Origin: an uncultured delta proteobacterium | GTDB lineage: Bacteria > Myxococcota > Myxococcia > Myxococcales > 40CM-4-68-19 | NCBI GenBank assembly: GCA_903911145.1 | Contig: CAIWCD010000014.1 | Coordinates: 124,001-188,000 of the forward strand | Reading direction: 5' to 3' | Length of the DNA: 64,000 bases | Shown: in pieces, positions 36,324 through 45,142 of the stretch | How positions within the stretch are numbered: the stretch's first letter is position 1 | Layout: each line of letters opens with the position of its first letter | Notes under the pieces: model-generated | What the model was told of the DNA's origin: nothing | The model's database searches: none | Seen by the model: the letters and a program-made list of their open reading frames with translations, nothing else | Made by a program: the position numbers and the translations under genes

Positions 36324-36450
36324 GCGGGGCACGGAGCGTCGCTGGCCGTGCTCGAACATGCATCCGCGGCCGACGTAGAAGCGCGCTCCGATTGGACAGT
36401 GGAGAGGCCGCTGCTGAACTGCGCTCGGCCAGCGACGCTCCGCGCCCCGC
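36324..36450 (+). ncRNA. 6S-RNA-like structured region upstream of purH
   Basis: Positions 36324-36347 pair with 36427-36450 with 23 of 24 bases matched, making a long closing stem. Next come unpaired strands of 18 (36348-36365) and 15 bases (36412-36426), then a second stem (36366-36371 with 36406-36411) and a CTCC/GGAG apical hairpin. Long closing stem, central bubble and apical stem-loop is the layout of 6S RNA, which inhibits housekeeping RNA polymerase. Total length is near 130 bases, shorter than the usual 180, so this is a candidate only. Confidence 0.45.
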
Positions 36451-36555
36451 TCCTGGTGCCCGAGCAAAAAGCACGCGGGCATCGGGATGCGCTCACGCGA
36501 ATGGCTCGCTCGAGGGCGACGCGGCCTTCGTTGCACTCGTGGTAGATCGCCGCGC

Positions 36556-38178
36556 ATGACCGTCTCGCGCGCGCTCCTTTCTGTCTCGGACAAGAACGGC
36601 CTCGTCGAGTTTGCCCGCGGCCTCTCGTCTCTCGGCATCGAACTGCTCTCCACCGGCGGCACACACGCGGCGCTTGCGCAAGCGGGCGTGCCTGTGCGTC
36701 AGGTCGCCGACTTCACCGGTGCACCCGAGATCCTCGGGGGCCGCGTCAAGACGCTCCATCCGAAGATTCACGGCGGCATCCTTGCGCGCCGCGACTTGCC
36801 GTCGGATCAGGCCGACATGGCGTCGCAGAATCTCGCGCCGATCGACCTCGTCATCGTGAACCTCTATCCCTTCCGCGAGGCGGTCGCGAAGGGGCTGCCG
36901 TTCGACGAGGTGATCGAGAACATCGATATCGGTGGACCATCGATGCTGCGCTCGGCGGCGAAGAACGCTGCCCACGTCGCGGTGGTCGTCGATCCGGCCG
37001 ACTATCGAATCGTTCTCGAGGAGCTGCGTGAAAACAGACAAGTGTCTGGTTCCACGCGCGCCCGTCTCCAGGCACGCGCGTTCGCGCACACGGCGGCCTA
37101 CGACGCGTCGATCGCGACCTACCTTTCCGAGCAGCAGGTGAAGGCAGCACAAGCGTCCGCGACGGCCACCAGTGCGGGCGAGAGCGCGACAGGCGGTTGG
37201 GCCGAGACGCCTGCGGTCGGCGAATTCAAGCTGCTTCAGCCGCTGCGGTACGGGGAGAATCCGCACCAGCAGGCAGCGTTCTACGCCGCGGTGCCGCAGC
37301 CGAAGGAGCCGACGCTCGCCGGCGCGCGCCAACTGCAAGGCAAGGAACTGTCGTTCAACAATCTCCTCGACGGGTCGGCTGCGCTCGAGGCGCTCAAAGA
37401 GCATGCGCGCGGACCCGACGCGAAGGCCGCGGTCGTGATCGTCAAGCACACCAATCCGTGCGGCGTGGCGTTATCGAATTCGTTGATCGACGCTTATCGA
37501 AACGCCCGCGACGCCGATCCCGTGAGCGCGTTCGGCGGCATCGTTGCGCTTAGCCACGCCGTCGATGCGGCGACGGCCGCGCTGATCGCCGAGACGTTCT
37601 TCGAGGTCGTGATCGCGCCGGGCTTCTCTGCTGAGGCGCGCGAGAAGCTGGCCGCGAAAAAGCAACTGCGCCTGCTTGAGCTTCCTCTTCTCGGTGAAGG
37701 GCGCGACGCCTGGGTGAGCGAGCCTCGCGAGCTGCGGACGATCCCAGGAGGGCTTCTGGTGCAGTCGCGCGATCTCGCGCAGGCCACCCCCGCGAACTGG
37801 CGCGTCGTCACGAAACGCGCGCCCAGTGCGGACGAGCTGCACGCGCTCTGCTTTGCGTGGAACGTCGTCAAGCACGTCAAGAGCAACGCCATCGTGCTTG
37901 CGTGCGCGGATGTGACGGCGGGCATCGGGATGGGGCAGACCAACCGTGTCGACTCGGTGCGGATCGCGGCACAGCGGGCGGGGGAGCGCGCGAAAGGCGC
38001 GGTGCTCGCGGGCGATGCGTTCTTCCCGTTCGCGGACGGCCTGATCGCAGCGGCCGAGGCGGGTGTCGTCGCTGTCGCGCAGCCGGGCGGCTCGGTGCGC
38101 GATGCCGAGGTGATCGCAGCGGCCGACGAGCGTGGTCTTGCGATGGTCTTCACTGGCGTGCGCCACTTCCGGCATTAG
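36556..38178 (+). CDS. purH: Bifunctional AICAR transformylase/IMP cyclohydrolase
   Basis: 540 residues, the normal length. The N-terminal IMP cyclohydrolase domain shows LLSTGGT, the GRVKTLHPKIHGG motif and DIGGPSMLRSAAKN. The C-terminal AICAR transformylase domain carries the KHTNPCG motif with its catalytic Lys-His and ends in FTGVRHFRH. It performs the last two steps of IMP synthesis. purD follows after 28 bases. One TTA leucine codon is present near 37468. Confidence 0.96.
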   Translation: MTVSRALLSVSDKNGLVEFARGLSSLGIELLSTGGTHAALAQAGVPVRQVADFTGAPEILGGRVKTLHPKIHGGILARRDLPSDQADMASQNLAPIDLVIVNLYPFREAVAKGLPFDEVIENIDIGGPSMLRSAAKNAAHVAVVVDPADYRIVLEELRENRQVSGSTRARLQARAFAHTAAYDASIATYLSEQQVKAAQASATATSAGESATGGWAETPAVGEFKLLQPLRYGENPHQQAAFYAAVPQPKEPTLAGARQLQGKELSFNNLLDGSAALEALKEHARGPDAKAAVVIVKHTNPCGVALSNSLIDAYRNARDADPVSAFGGIVALSHAVDAATAALIAETFFEVVIAPGFSAEAREKLAAKKQLRLLELPLLGEGRDAWVSEPRELRTIPGGLLVQSRDLAQATPANWRVVTKRAPSADELHALCFAWNVVKHVKSNAIVLACADVTAGIGMGQTNRVDSVRIAAQRAGERAKGAVLAGDAFFPFADGLIAAAEAGVVAVAQPGGSVRDAEVIAAADERGLAMVFTGVRHFRH

Positions 38179-38206
38179 CCCTCTCTCGAACTCACCGGGT
38201 GCGCGC

Positions 38207-39541
38207 GTGAAGAGGATCGTCGTCATCGGCTCAGGGGCGCGAGAGCACGCGCTGGTGCGGGCGCTCGTGCGCGGAGCCGCGATGGGCGCGGCCCGGGAAG
38301 TGATCGCGATTCCGGGCAACCCGGGCATCGCTCGCGAAGCGCGCTGCGTGCCTTCCGCAAGCGACGTCGAATCGTTGTCAAAGGCAACCATTTCCCAGCG
38401 GCCCGATCTGGTGGTGGTCGGGCCGGAAGCACCCCTCGCGGCCGGCCTCGCTGATCGACTGCACGCGGCCGGCATTGTGGCCTTCGGCCCGACTGCTGCC
38501 GCTGCGCAGATCGAGGCGTCGAAGTCGTTCGCGAAGGACGTGATGCGCGCGGCCGGGGTGCCGACGCCGACGTGCGAGGCCTTCAGTGATCCGCAAGCGG
38601 CCCGCGACTGTGCGCGCAGGCTCGGTGCGTGCGTGGTGAAGCTCGATGGCCTCGCCGCAGGGAAGGGCGTGGTGGTCTGCGATGACGCCGAAGCGGCCGT
38701 GCATGCGGTCGATGAACTGCTGGCTCTCTGGCGCGCGACGAGCTCGTTGGCACGGGGCACGTCTGCCGTTGGCGACGGGCTGAAGATTCTCGTCGAGGAG
38801 AAGATCGCCGGGCCGGAGCTCTCGGTGATCGCGCTCTGCGACGGCGAGCGGATCCTCGTGCTCCCGCCTGCGCGTGATCACAAGCGGCTTCTCGAGGCGG
38901 ATCGCGGACCGAACACCGGAGGGATGGGAGCGGTGAGTCCTCCTCCAGACGCGACGCCGGCGCTGCTCGACGAGGTCGCGCGCACGATTTTCCTCCCGAC
39001 CATCCGCGAGCTGCACCGCCGCGGCACGCCCTTTCGCGGCGCGCTCTTTGCGGGGCTGATGCTCACGAAGAGCGGCTTGCGCGTGCTCGAGTTCAACTGC
39101 CGCCTTGGCGATCCCGAGGCGCAGGCGATCCTTCTGCGGCTTCGCGGCGACATTCTTCCGCTTCTCGAGGCCTGCGCGACGGGAACGCTCAGCGAGGTAC
39201 ACCAACTCGACGTCGATCCGCGAGTCGCTGTCGCGGTCGTGCTCGCAGCGCATGGCTATCCCGAGGCCCCACGCGCGGGCGATCCAATCTTTGGCCTGGA
39301 CCTCGCGCAGGGCGACGCTCTCGCGCTCTTTCACGCCGGCACGCGTGCGCAAACCCTTGCTGGTGGCGGCGGAGCGCACGATGCGATCGTCACGTCCGGC
39401 GGTCGGGTGCTCACTCTCTGCGCGCTCGGGCAGGATCTCGGCGACGCGCGCGCACGAGCCTACGCTGCTGCTGAGACGGTCACGTTCGCGGGCAGACAGC
39501 TCAGGCGCGACATCGGCGCGACCGGGATCCACGCTTCGTGA
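38207..39541 (+). CDS. purD: Phosphoribosylamine-glycine ligase
   Basis: 444 residues starting at GTG. VVIGSGAREHAL opens the N-domain; the ATP-grasp domain has KLDGLAAGKGVVV, GPNTGGMGA and VLEFNCRLGDPEAQ, all standard PurD motifs. It makes glycinamide ribonucleotide, the second step of purine synthesis. It follows purH and overlaps the LptG-like gene by four bases, so the three may be one transcript. Confidence 0.95.
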   Translation: MKRIVVIGSGAREHALVRALVRGAAMGAAREVIAIPGNPGIAREARCVPSASDVESLSKATISQRPDLVVVGPEAPLAAGLADRLHAAGIVAFGPTAAAAQIEASKSFAKDVMRAAGVPTPTCEAFSDPQAARDCARRLGACVVKLDGLAAGKGVVVCDDAEAAVHAVDELLALWRATSSLARGTSAVGDGLKILVEEKIAGPELSVIALCDGERILVLPPARDHKRLLEADRGPNTGGMGAVSPPPDATPALLDEVARTIFLPTIRELHRRGTPFRGALFAGLMLTKSGLRVLEFNCRLGDPEAQAILLRLRGDILPLLEACATGTLSEVHQLDVDPRVAVAVVLAAHGYPEAPRAGDPIFGLDLAQGDALALFHAGTRAQTLAGGGGAHDAIVTSGGRVLTLCALGQDLGDARARAYAAAETVTFAGRQLRRDIGATGIHAS

Positions 39542-40635
39542 AGCGCACGCTGCCGCAGCTTCCCGCGCTCGATCGGATGCTCCTCGCGGAGCTGACGCGA
39601 TTGTTCCTGGCCACGCTGGGCGCGGTCGTCCTGCTCTATCTGGTGATCGACTTCGCTGATCGCGGCACGATGTTCCACGGCGACGGCTGGCTGGTAGCGG
39701 TCGCTGAGTTGTATGCCGACAAGGCCGCGGTGGTCGCACTGCAGCTCGCTCCGGGCGCGCTGGTGATCGCCTCCGCGCTGCTGATTGCGCAGCTTGATCG
39801 ACGCGGCGAGCTGACGGCGCTGCTCTCGCTCGGCGTGCATCCTCTCCGCCTCTGCGCGCCGCTGGCGGTGTTCGCGCTGCTGCTCGGCGCGGGGATGATT
39901 GTCCTCGAGGAGAAGGTCGTCGTGTTCGCCGACGCGCGTGCTGAGGAGATCACGGCCGTGCAGTTCCACCGCTGGGGCGATTGGGGCCAGTGGCACGGCA
40001 AGCAGCGGTGGGTGCGGGGCAAGGAGGGGCGCTTTTTTCTGCTCGGAGAGCTGCGTGAGCGTGGCTTCGAGCCGGCGACGATCTTCGAGGTGGCCGAGCC
40101 ATTCCATCTCGCCAGGCGCATCGATGCTCGGCGACTGGAGCAGACCACGATGGGCCGCTGGCGCTTGCTGGGCGCGGTCGAGCGGCGATATGGCGCAGAG
40201 TCGATCGACGAGACGCGCACCGACGAGCTGCTCCTCGAACTTCCCGATCAGGTCGACGAACTTGCGCTGCGCTCTGGCCGACCACGGCAACTGCCGTGGG
40301 GCGATCTGCTCCAGCAGGCGAACCATCGCGCCGCTCTGGGCCAGCCCGACATCGAGTATCGGACGGCGGTGATCGAGCGCGCCGCACAGCCGCTGGTTCC
40401 TCTGCCGGCCGCGCTGGCTGCAGTCGGCCTGACCCTTCGCCGCCGTCGAGGGAAGGCCCGCCCACCACCGCTTGCCTCTGCGCTCGCGTCGTCGCTCGTC
40501 CTGGTGCTCGCGCTCTGGGCGCTCGCAGTCATCGCGCACGCAGCGGCGATCGGCGGCACCCTCGCGCCGACTCCCGCAGGCCTGATGCCACTGGCTGCAA
40601 GTGCGCTCCTGGCTGCGCTGCTGCTGCGCGAGTGA
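39538..40635 (+). CDS. lptG: LptF/LptG-family permease (YjgP/YjgQ)
   Basis: 365 residues with three N-terminal hydrophobic helices, a periplasmic beta-domain (about 130-270) and three C-terminal helices (about 285-365), the LptF/LptG plan. These proteins form the inner-membrane part of the lipopolysaccharide transporter that hands LPS to LptC/A. Only one subunit is encoded here, so whether it is LptF or LptG is uncertain. The GTG start sits on the purD stop. Confidence 0.75.
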   Translation: MKRTLPQLPALDRMLLAELTRLFLATLGAVVLLYLVIDFADRGTMFHGDGWLVAVAELYADKAAVVALQLAPGALVIASALLIAQLDRRGELTALLSLGVHPLRLCAPLAVFALLLGAGMIVLEEKVVVFADARAEEITAVQFHRWGDWGQWHGKQRWVRGKEGRFFLLGELRERGFEPATIFEVAEPFHLARRIDARRLEQTTMGRWRLLGAVERRYGAESIDETRTDELLLELPDQVDELALRSGRPRQLPWGDLLQQANHRAALGQPDIEYRTAVIERAAQPLVPLPAALAAVGLTLRRRRGKARPPPLASALASSLVLVLALWALAVIAHAAAIGGTLAPTPAGLMPLAASALLAALLLRE

Positions 40636-40729
40636 GCCACTCCCCCGCAAGCCTGCTTCCCATCACCGGCTCTTTCTGGCACAAGCTCGCGCGGCCGTGA
40701 GGGGTATGGCCAGACTGGAGCAATCGAAC

Positions 40730-41470
40730 ATGAAAGGCGTGATTCTCGCTGGAGGAACAGGCTCGCGCCTTTTCCCGCTGACCAAGGTGACCAACAAGCA
40801 CCTGCTGCCCGTTGGCCAGGAGCCGATGATCTTTCACCCGGTGAAGAAGCTGGTCGAGGCGGGGATCACCGAGATCCTCATCGTCACCGGCGTCGACCAC
40901 ATGGGCGACGTGGTCAACCTGCTTGGCTCGGGCAAGGAGTTCGCCTGCCGCTTCACCTACAAGGTGCAGGACGAAGCGGGCGGCATCGCGCAGGCGCTGG
41001 GCCTCGCCGAGAACTTCACGGGCAACGATCCGATCGCGGTCATTCTCGGCGACAACATCTTCGAGGATTCGCTCAAGCCGTTCGTCGAGAAGTTCGCCGC
41101 GCAGGGCAAGGGCGCGCGCCTCCTCCTCAAGCAGGTCCACGATCCGCAGCGCTACGGCGTCGCCGAAGTCGATGGTGGCCGCGTCACCAACATCGTCGAG
41201 AAGCCGAAGGAGCCGAAGAGCAACCTCGCGGTGGTCGGCGTCTACTTCTACGACGCGACAGTGTTCAACTCGATCCGCACGCTCAAGCCGAGCAAGCGCG
41301 GCGAGCTCGAGATCACCGACGTGAACAATTACTACCTGACGAGCGGTTCGCTGCAGTGGGACGAGCTGCGCGGCTGGTGGACCGATGCGGGCACCTTCGA
41401 GTCGCTGCGTGCGGCGAACGAGCTGGTGAGCGGACGCGCGAAGACGGCGATCGAAGCGGAGCGCATGTGA
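40730..41470 (+). CDS. rmlA: Glucose-1-phosphate thymidylyltransferase
   Basis: 246 residues. GVILAGGTGSRLFPLT opens the nucleotidyltransferase fold, with KHLLPVG, the DNIFEDS metal site and the GGWWTDAG-like end. It makes dTDP-glucose from glucose-1-phosphate and dTTP. It is the short form, without the extra C-terminal helices of the E. coli enzyme. The ATG at 40730 is chosen because the protein begins at the conserved motif; an ATG at 40706 after GAGGGG is an alternative. Confidence 0.88.
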   Translation: MKGVILAGGTGSRLFPLTKVTNKHLLPVGQEPMIFHPVKKLVEAGITEILIVTGVDHMGDVVNLLGSGKEFACRFTYKVQDEAGGIAQALGLAENFTGNDPIAVILGDNIFEDSLKPFVEKFAAQGKGARLLLKQVHDPQRYGVAEVDGGRVTNIVEKPKEPKSNLAVVGVYFYDATVFNSIRTLKPSKRGELEITDVNNYYLTSGSLQWDELRGWWTDAGTFESLRAANELVSGRAKTAIEAERM

Positions 41471-42492
41471 GCCGGCCCATCCGCTGCGTTCTCGTTACGG
41501 GCGGCGCAGGCTTCATCGGCGGCAACCTCGTGCGGCTGCTGCTGCGCGAGCGGCCCGACTGGACGATCATCAATCTCGACAAGCTCACCTATGCGGGCAA
41601 CCTCGAGTCGCTCGTCGATCTCAAGGACAACCCACGGCACCAGTTCGTTCGCGGCGACATCGCCAACGCCGAGCTCGTCGAGCACCTCATCTCGACCCAC
41701 AAGGTCGACGCGATCCTCAACCTCGCCGCCGAGAGCCACGTCGATCGCTCCATTCTTGGGCCGGGCATATTCGTGGAGACGAATGTCGCCGGCACGCAGG
41801 TTCTCCTCGACGAGGCGCGGCGGGCGAACGTGCGCTTCGTCCAGGTGAGCACCGACGAGGTCTACGGCTCACTCGGCCCGACGGGGAAGTTCACCGAGCT
41901 CTCTCCTCTCGAGCCGAGCTCGCCCTATTCGGCGTCGAAGACTGCGGCCGATCTCATCGCGCTCAGCTACCGGCGCACGTTCGGCCTCGATGTCGTGGTC
42001 ACGCGCTGCTCGAACAACTACGGGCCGTACCAGTTTCCCGAGAAGCTCATTCCGCTGATGATCGCGAATGCGCTCGAGAGCAAGAAGCTTCCCGTCTATG
42101 GCGACGGACAGCAGATCCGCGACTGGATTCACGTCGACGATCACGCGCGCGGAATCCTCGCGGCGCTCGAGAAGGGCAAGAGCGGCGAGGTCTACAACTT
42201 CGGGTCGGAGAATGAGCATCCGAATCTCTTCATCGTGCGCGAACTCCTCAAGCTGCTCTCGCGTGGCGACGATCTCATCGAGTACGTGAAGGACCGGCCC
42301 GGGCACGATCGTCGCTACGCGATCGATGCGAGCAAGGCGCGCCGCGAGTTGGAGTGGGCCCCGCAAGTTCCCTTCGCTCAAGGGCTGTCGCGCACGGTCG
42401 ACTGGTATCGCGAGAATCGCGGCTGGTGGGAGCGCGTTCGCTCGGGCGTCTACCGCAACTACTACGCGCAGAACTACGGGGCACGCGGATGA
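41467..42492 (+). CDS. rmlB: dTDP-glucose 4,6-dehydratase
   Basis: 341 residues of the extended SDR family. TGGAGFIGG binds NAD, AAESHVDRS and YSASK carry the active-site residues, and RCSNNYGPYQ is typical of RmlB. It converts dTDP-glucose to the 4-keto-6-deoxy sugar. The GTG start overlaps rmlA by four bases. Confidence 0.93.
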   Translation: MSRPIRCVLVTGGAGFIGGNLVRLLLRERPDWTIINLDKLTYAGNLESLVDLKDNPRHQFVRGDIANAELVEHLISTHKVDAILNLAAESHVDRSILGPGIFVETNVAGTQVLLDEARRANVRFVQVSTDEVYGSLGPTGKFTELSPLEPSSPYSASKTAADLIALSYRRTFGLDVVVTRCSNNYGPYQFPEKLIPLMIANALESKKLPVYGDGQQIRDWIHVDDHARGILAALEKGKSGEVYNFGSENEHPNLFIVRELLKLLSRGDDLIEYVKDRPGHDRRYAIDASKARRELEWAPQVPFAQGLSRTVDWYRENRGWWERVRSGVYRNYYAQNYGARG

Positions 42493-43427
42493 GTGCAGCA
42501 CCCGTCGTCGTGGTCGGCGCGAATGGCCTGGTCGGAAGCCGGCTCGTGGCGCGGCTCGCTGCTCGGCAGAGTGTGATCGCGGTCGCTCGCGGAGCTGCGC
42601 GCGCCGAGATGCAGATGCTGCTCGCGGCACAGGCTCAGAGCGGTCGCGCGACGCTTGAGTATGAAGATCTCGATCTGACGCTCGACGGCGCGCTCAAGGA
42701 TCTGATCTCGACGCGGCGCCCTTCGGCGGTCGTCTTCGCGGCGGCGATGACTGACGTCGACGCCTGCGAGCGGGACGTGCCGCTCGCCTGGCAACTGAAC
42801 GTGCGCGCTGTCGAAGAGGCCGCGCTCGGCTGCCGCGAAGTGGGCGCGCGCTTCGTCTCGCTCTCGACCGACTACGTCTTCGACGGCCTCGCCGGTCCCT
42901 ACTCGGAAGACGACGTACCGCAACCGCGCGGCGTCTACGCGCGCACGAAGCGAGCGGGCGAAGAGGCTGCGCTGCTGCTCGCTCCCGACTGCGCTGTCTG
43001 CCGCGTCGCCGTGATCTTCAGTGGGCGCGCGGGAGCGAAGAAGACGTTCGCGGTCGGTGTGGCGGAGGCGCTGCGGGCGGGGCGCGAAGTCAAAGCGTTC
43101 CACGATCAGTTCGTCTCGCCGACGCTCGCGGACAACGCCGCCGAACTCTGCATCACCGTGCTCGACAGTCGCGCGCAGGGGATCTTCCACTGCAGCGGCG
43201 CGGAGGTCGTCTCGCGCGTCGAGTTCTGCCATCGCCTCGCGCGCAGGCTGGGCGCGGACGAGAAGCTCGTCATCCCCGTTGCACTCGCAGACCTGAAGCT
43301 CCCGGCGCCGCGTCCGCTGCGCTGCGGCCTGTTGGTCGAGAAGGTCCGCGCGCTCGGCGGCCAGGCGCTGAACCTCGACGCCGCGCTCGAGCGCTTTCTG
43401 TCCGAGCAGGCCGGGACCGCAGCGTGA
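42489..43427 (+). CDS. rmlD: dTDP-4-dehydrorhamnose reductase
   Basis: 312 residues of the RmlD-type SDR family. GANGLVGS binds NADPH, LSTDYVFDG and the YARTK Tyr-x3-Lys pair give the active site. It makes the final sugar nucleotide, dTDP-L-rhamnose or a related deoxysugar. The epimerase RmlC that acts before it is not in this window, so either it lies elsewhere or the pathway makes a different dTDP-sugar. The ATG overlaps rmlB. Confidence 0.85.
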   Translation: MSAAPVVVVGANGLVGSRLVARLAARQSVIAVARGAARAEMQMLLAAQAQSGRATLEYEDLDLTLDGALKDLISTRRPSAVVFAAAMTDVDACERDVPLAWQLNVRAVEEAALGCREVGARFVSLSTDYVFDGLAGPYSEDDVPQPRGVYARTKRAGEEAALLLAPDCAVCRVAVIFSGRAGAKKTFAVGVAEALRAGREVKAFHDQFVSPTLADNAAELCITVLDSRAQGIFHCSGAEVVSRVEFCHRLARRLGADEKLVIPVALADLKLPAPRPLRCGLLVEKVRALGGQALNLDAALERFLSEQAGTAA

Positions 43428-44341
43428 GTGCGGGAGCACCATTGGCTCCTCTGGCAGCGCCGGAATCGTCAAGTGGCGCTGCGCCGATCGGCCCCGACGA
43501 ACTGGCGAGCCTTGGCCCCACGTCGCGCCGACGCCGCCGCGGTTCGCTCGCGGATCTCTTCGCCTTCCGCAATCTCATCGGCGTGCTGGTCGTGCGCGAA
43601 CTGAAAGTCCGTTACAAGCGCTCGGTCCTCGGTCTCCTCTGGACGATGCTCAATCCGCTCCTGCTGATGGTCGTCTACACGATCGTCTTCACCACCATCA
43701 TGCCGTCGCAGGTTCCCCACTTCTCCATCTGGCTGCTCGCGGGACTGCTGCCCTGGATCTTCGTCTCGACCGCGCTGATGCAGGGCTTGACCTCGGTGCT
43801 GACGAACCAGGATCTCATTCGCAAAGTGCGTCTGCCACAGGCCGTGTTTCCGCTTTCCGTGGTTGGCTCGAACCTGGTGAACTTCACGCTCTCGCTGGTG
43901 CCGCTTCTGCTCGTGATGCTGGTGCTCGGCCACCCGCTCACGCCCGCGCTCTGCTTTCTTCCGGTGTCGATGCTCATCCTCACCGTCTTCGCGAGCGGCA
44001 TCACGCTGGCGTTTGCGTCGGCGACCGTCTTCTTTCGCGACGTGCGTCACCTGACCGAAGTGCTCCTGCAAGTGCTCTTCTATCTGTCGCCCGTGCTCTA
44101 CGACGTCGCGCAGATCAATGCGGGCAGCGCGCGCACAGCGTGGTGGCGGCCGATCTTCCTGCGCGAGTTGGCGTTCAATCCTTTCAGCTATCTGATGCCT
44201 CTGGTGCGCGATCCGGTCTATGCGGGCGTTGTTCCTCCGCTGCAGACAATCGCGATCGCAGCGCTCTGCGCGATCGCGGCGCTCGGCATCGGCTTCGCGC
44301 TCTTCACGCGCCTCGAACCGCGCCACATCCATCATTTCTGA
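43424..44341 (+). CDS. wzm: ABC-2 polysaccharide export permease
   Basis: 305 residues with six transmembrane helices of the ABC2 membrane type after an N-terminal cytoplasmic tail. RELKVRYKRSVLGLLWTMLNPL is a standard entry signature of the O-antigen/teichoic acid permeases. It forms the membrane part of a glycan exporter with the next gene. The GTG start overlaps rmlD by four bases, so sugar supply and export are one operon. Confidence 0.88.
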   Translation: MSAGAPLAPLAAPESSSGAAPIGPDELASLGPTSRRRRRGSLADLFAFRNLIGVLVVRELKVRYKRSVLGLLWTMLNPLLLMVVYTIVFTTIMPSQVPHFSIWLLAGLLPWIFVSTALMQGLTSVLTNQDLIRKVRLPQAVFPLSVVGSNLVNFTLSLVPLLLVMLVLGHPLTPALCFLPVSMLILTVFASGITLAFASATVFFRDVRHLTEVLLQVLFYLSPVLYDVAQINAGSARTAWWRPIFLRELAFNPFSYLMPLVRDPVYAGVVPPLQTIAIAALCAIAALGIGFALFTRLEPRHIHHF

Positions 44342-44350
44342 GAGCGACAC

Positions 44351-45121
44351 ATGCGTCCCGGCCAGATCGACATTCGCGAACTTGGCGTCGCCTTCCGCCT
44401 CTATCGCGAGAAGGTCTCGACGTTGAAGGAGGCGTTCGCGAATCGCTTCCGGCATCTGCGCACGGCCGAGACGTTCTGGGCGCTGCGCCACATCACGCTC
44501 TCGATCGCGCCGGGCGAAGCGATCGCGCTGGTCGGCCACAACGGCTCGGGCAAGAGCACGCTGCTCAAGAGCATCGTCGGCGTGCTGCAGCCGACGGAGG
44601 GGGAGATCGACGTCTGCGGCCGCATCTCGCCGATGATCGAACTCGGCGCCGGCTTCGACAGCGAGCTCACGGGGCGCGACAACGTCTATCTCAACGGCGC
44701 GCTGCTCGGCTTCTCGCGCAAGCAGATGGAGACGAAGTTCGATCGCATCGTCAGCTTCAGCGAACTCGGCGACTTCATCGACATGCCGGTGAAGAACTAT
44801 TCGTCCGGCATGTACGCGCGCCTCGGCTTCGCCATCGCGCAGGATGTCGAGCCGGAGATCCTCATCGTCGACGAAATTCTCGCCGTCGGTGACGAGCGGT
44901 TTCAGGAGAAATGCAGAAAGCGCATCCTCGACTTTCGTGCTGCGGGCGTGACGTTCGTGTTCGTTTCACACTCGTTCGAATCGGCGGCCGCGCTCTGTCC
45001 TCGCGCTGCCGTGCTGCACCACGGTCGACTCGCGTGCGATGGGCCGATCGAGGCTGCGTGGGAGCGGTATCGCGAACTCGAGCGCGGGCCACAACCCGGG
45101 CCCGTCGTCGTGTCTGCTTGA
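44351..45121 (+). CDS. wzt: ABC polysaccharide export ATPase
   Basis: 256 residues. Walker [10 protein letters not shown] (about residues 60-68), Walker B EILIVDE and the signature [12 protein letters not shown] place it with Wzt/TagH-type export ATPases. It lacks the C-terminal carbohydrate-binding domain of some Wzt proteins, so glycan end recognition may not be needed. It is ten bases after the permease gene. Confidence 0.88.
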   Translation: MRPGQIDIRELGVAFRLYREKVSTLKEAFANRFRHLRTAETFWALRHITLSIAPGEAIALVGHNGSGKSTLLKSIVGVLQPTEGEIDVCGRISPMIELGAGFDSELTGRDNVYLNGALLGFSRKQMETKFDRIVSFSELGDFIDMPVKNYSSGMYARLGFAIAQDVEPEILIVDEILAVGDERFQEKCRKRILDFRAAGVTFVFVSHSFESAAALCPRAAVLHHGRLACDGPIEAAWERYRELERGPQPGPVVVSA

Positions 45122-45142
45122 ACTGCGGCGCAGGAGAGAGCG

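Noticed and set aside
40730-43427. A complete dTDP-L-rhamnose pathway
   Set aside because: RmlC is missing from the window, so only rmlA, rmlB and rmlD are called and the final sugar is left open.
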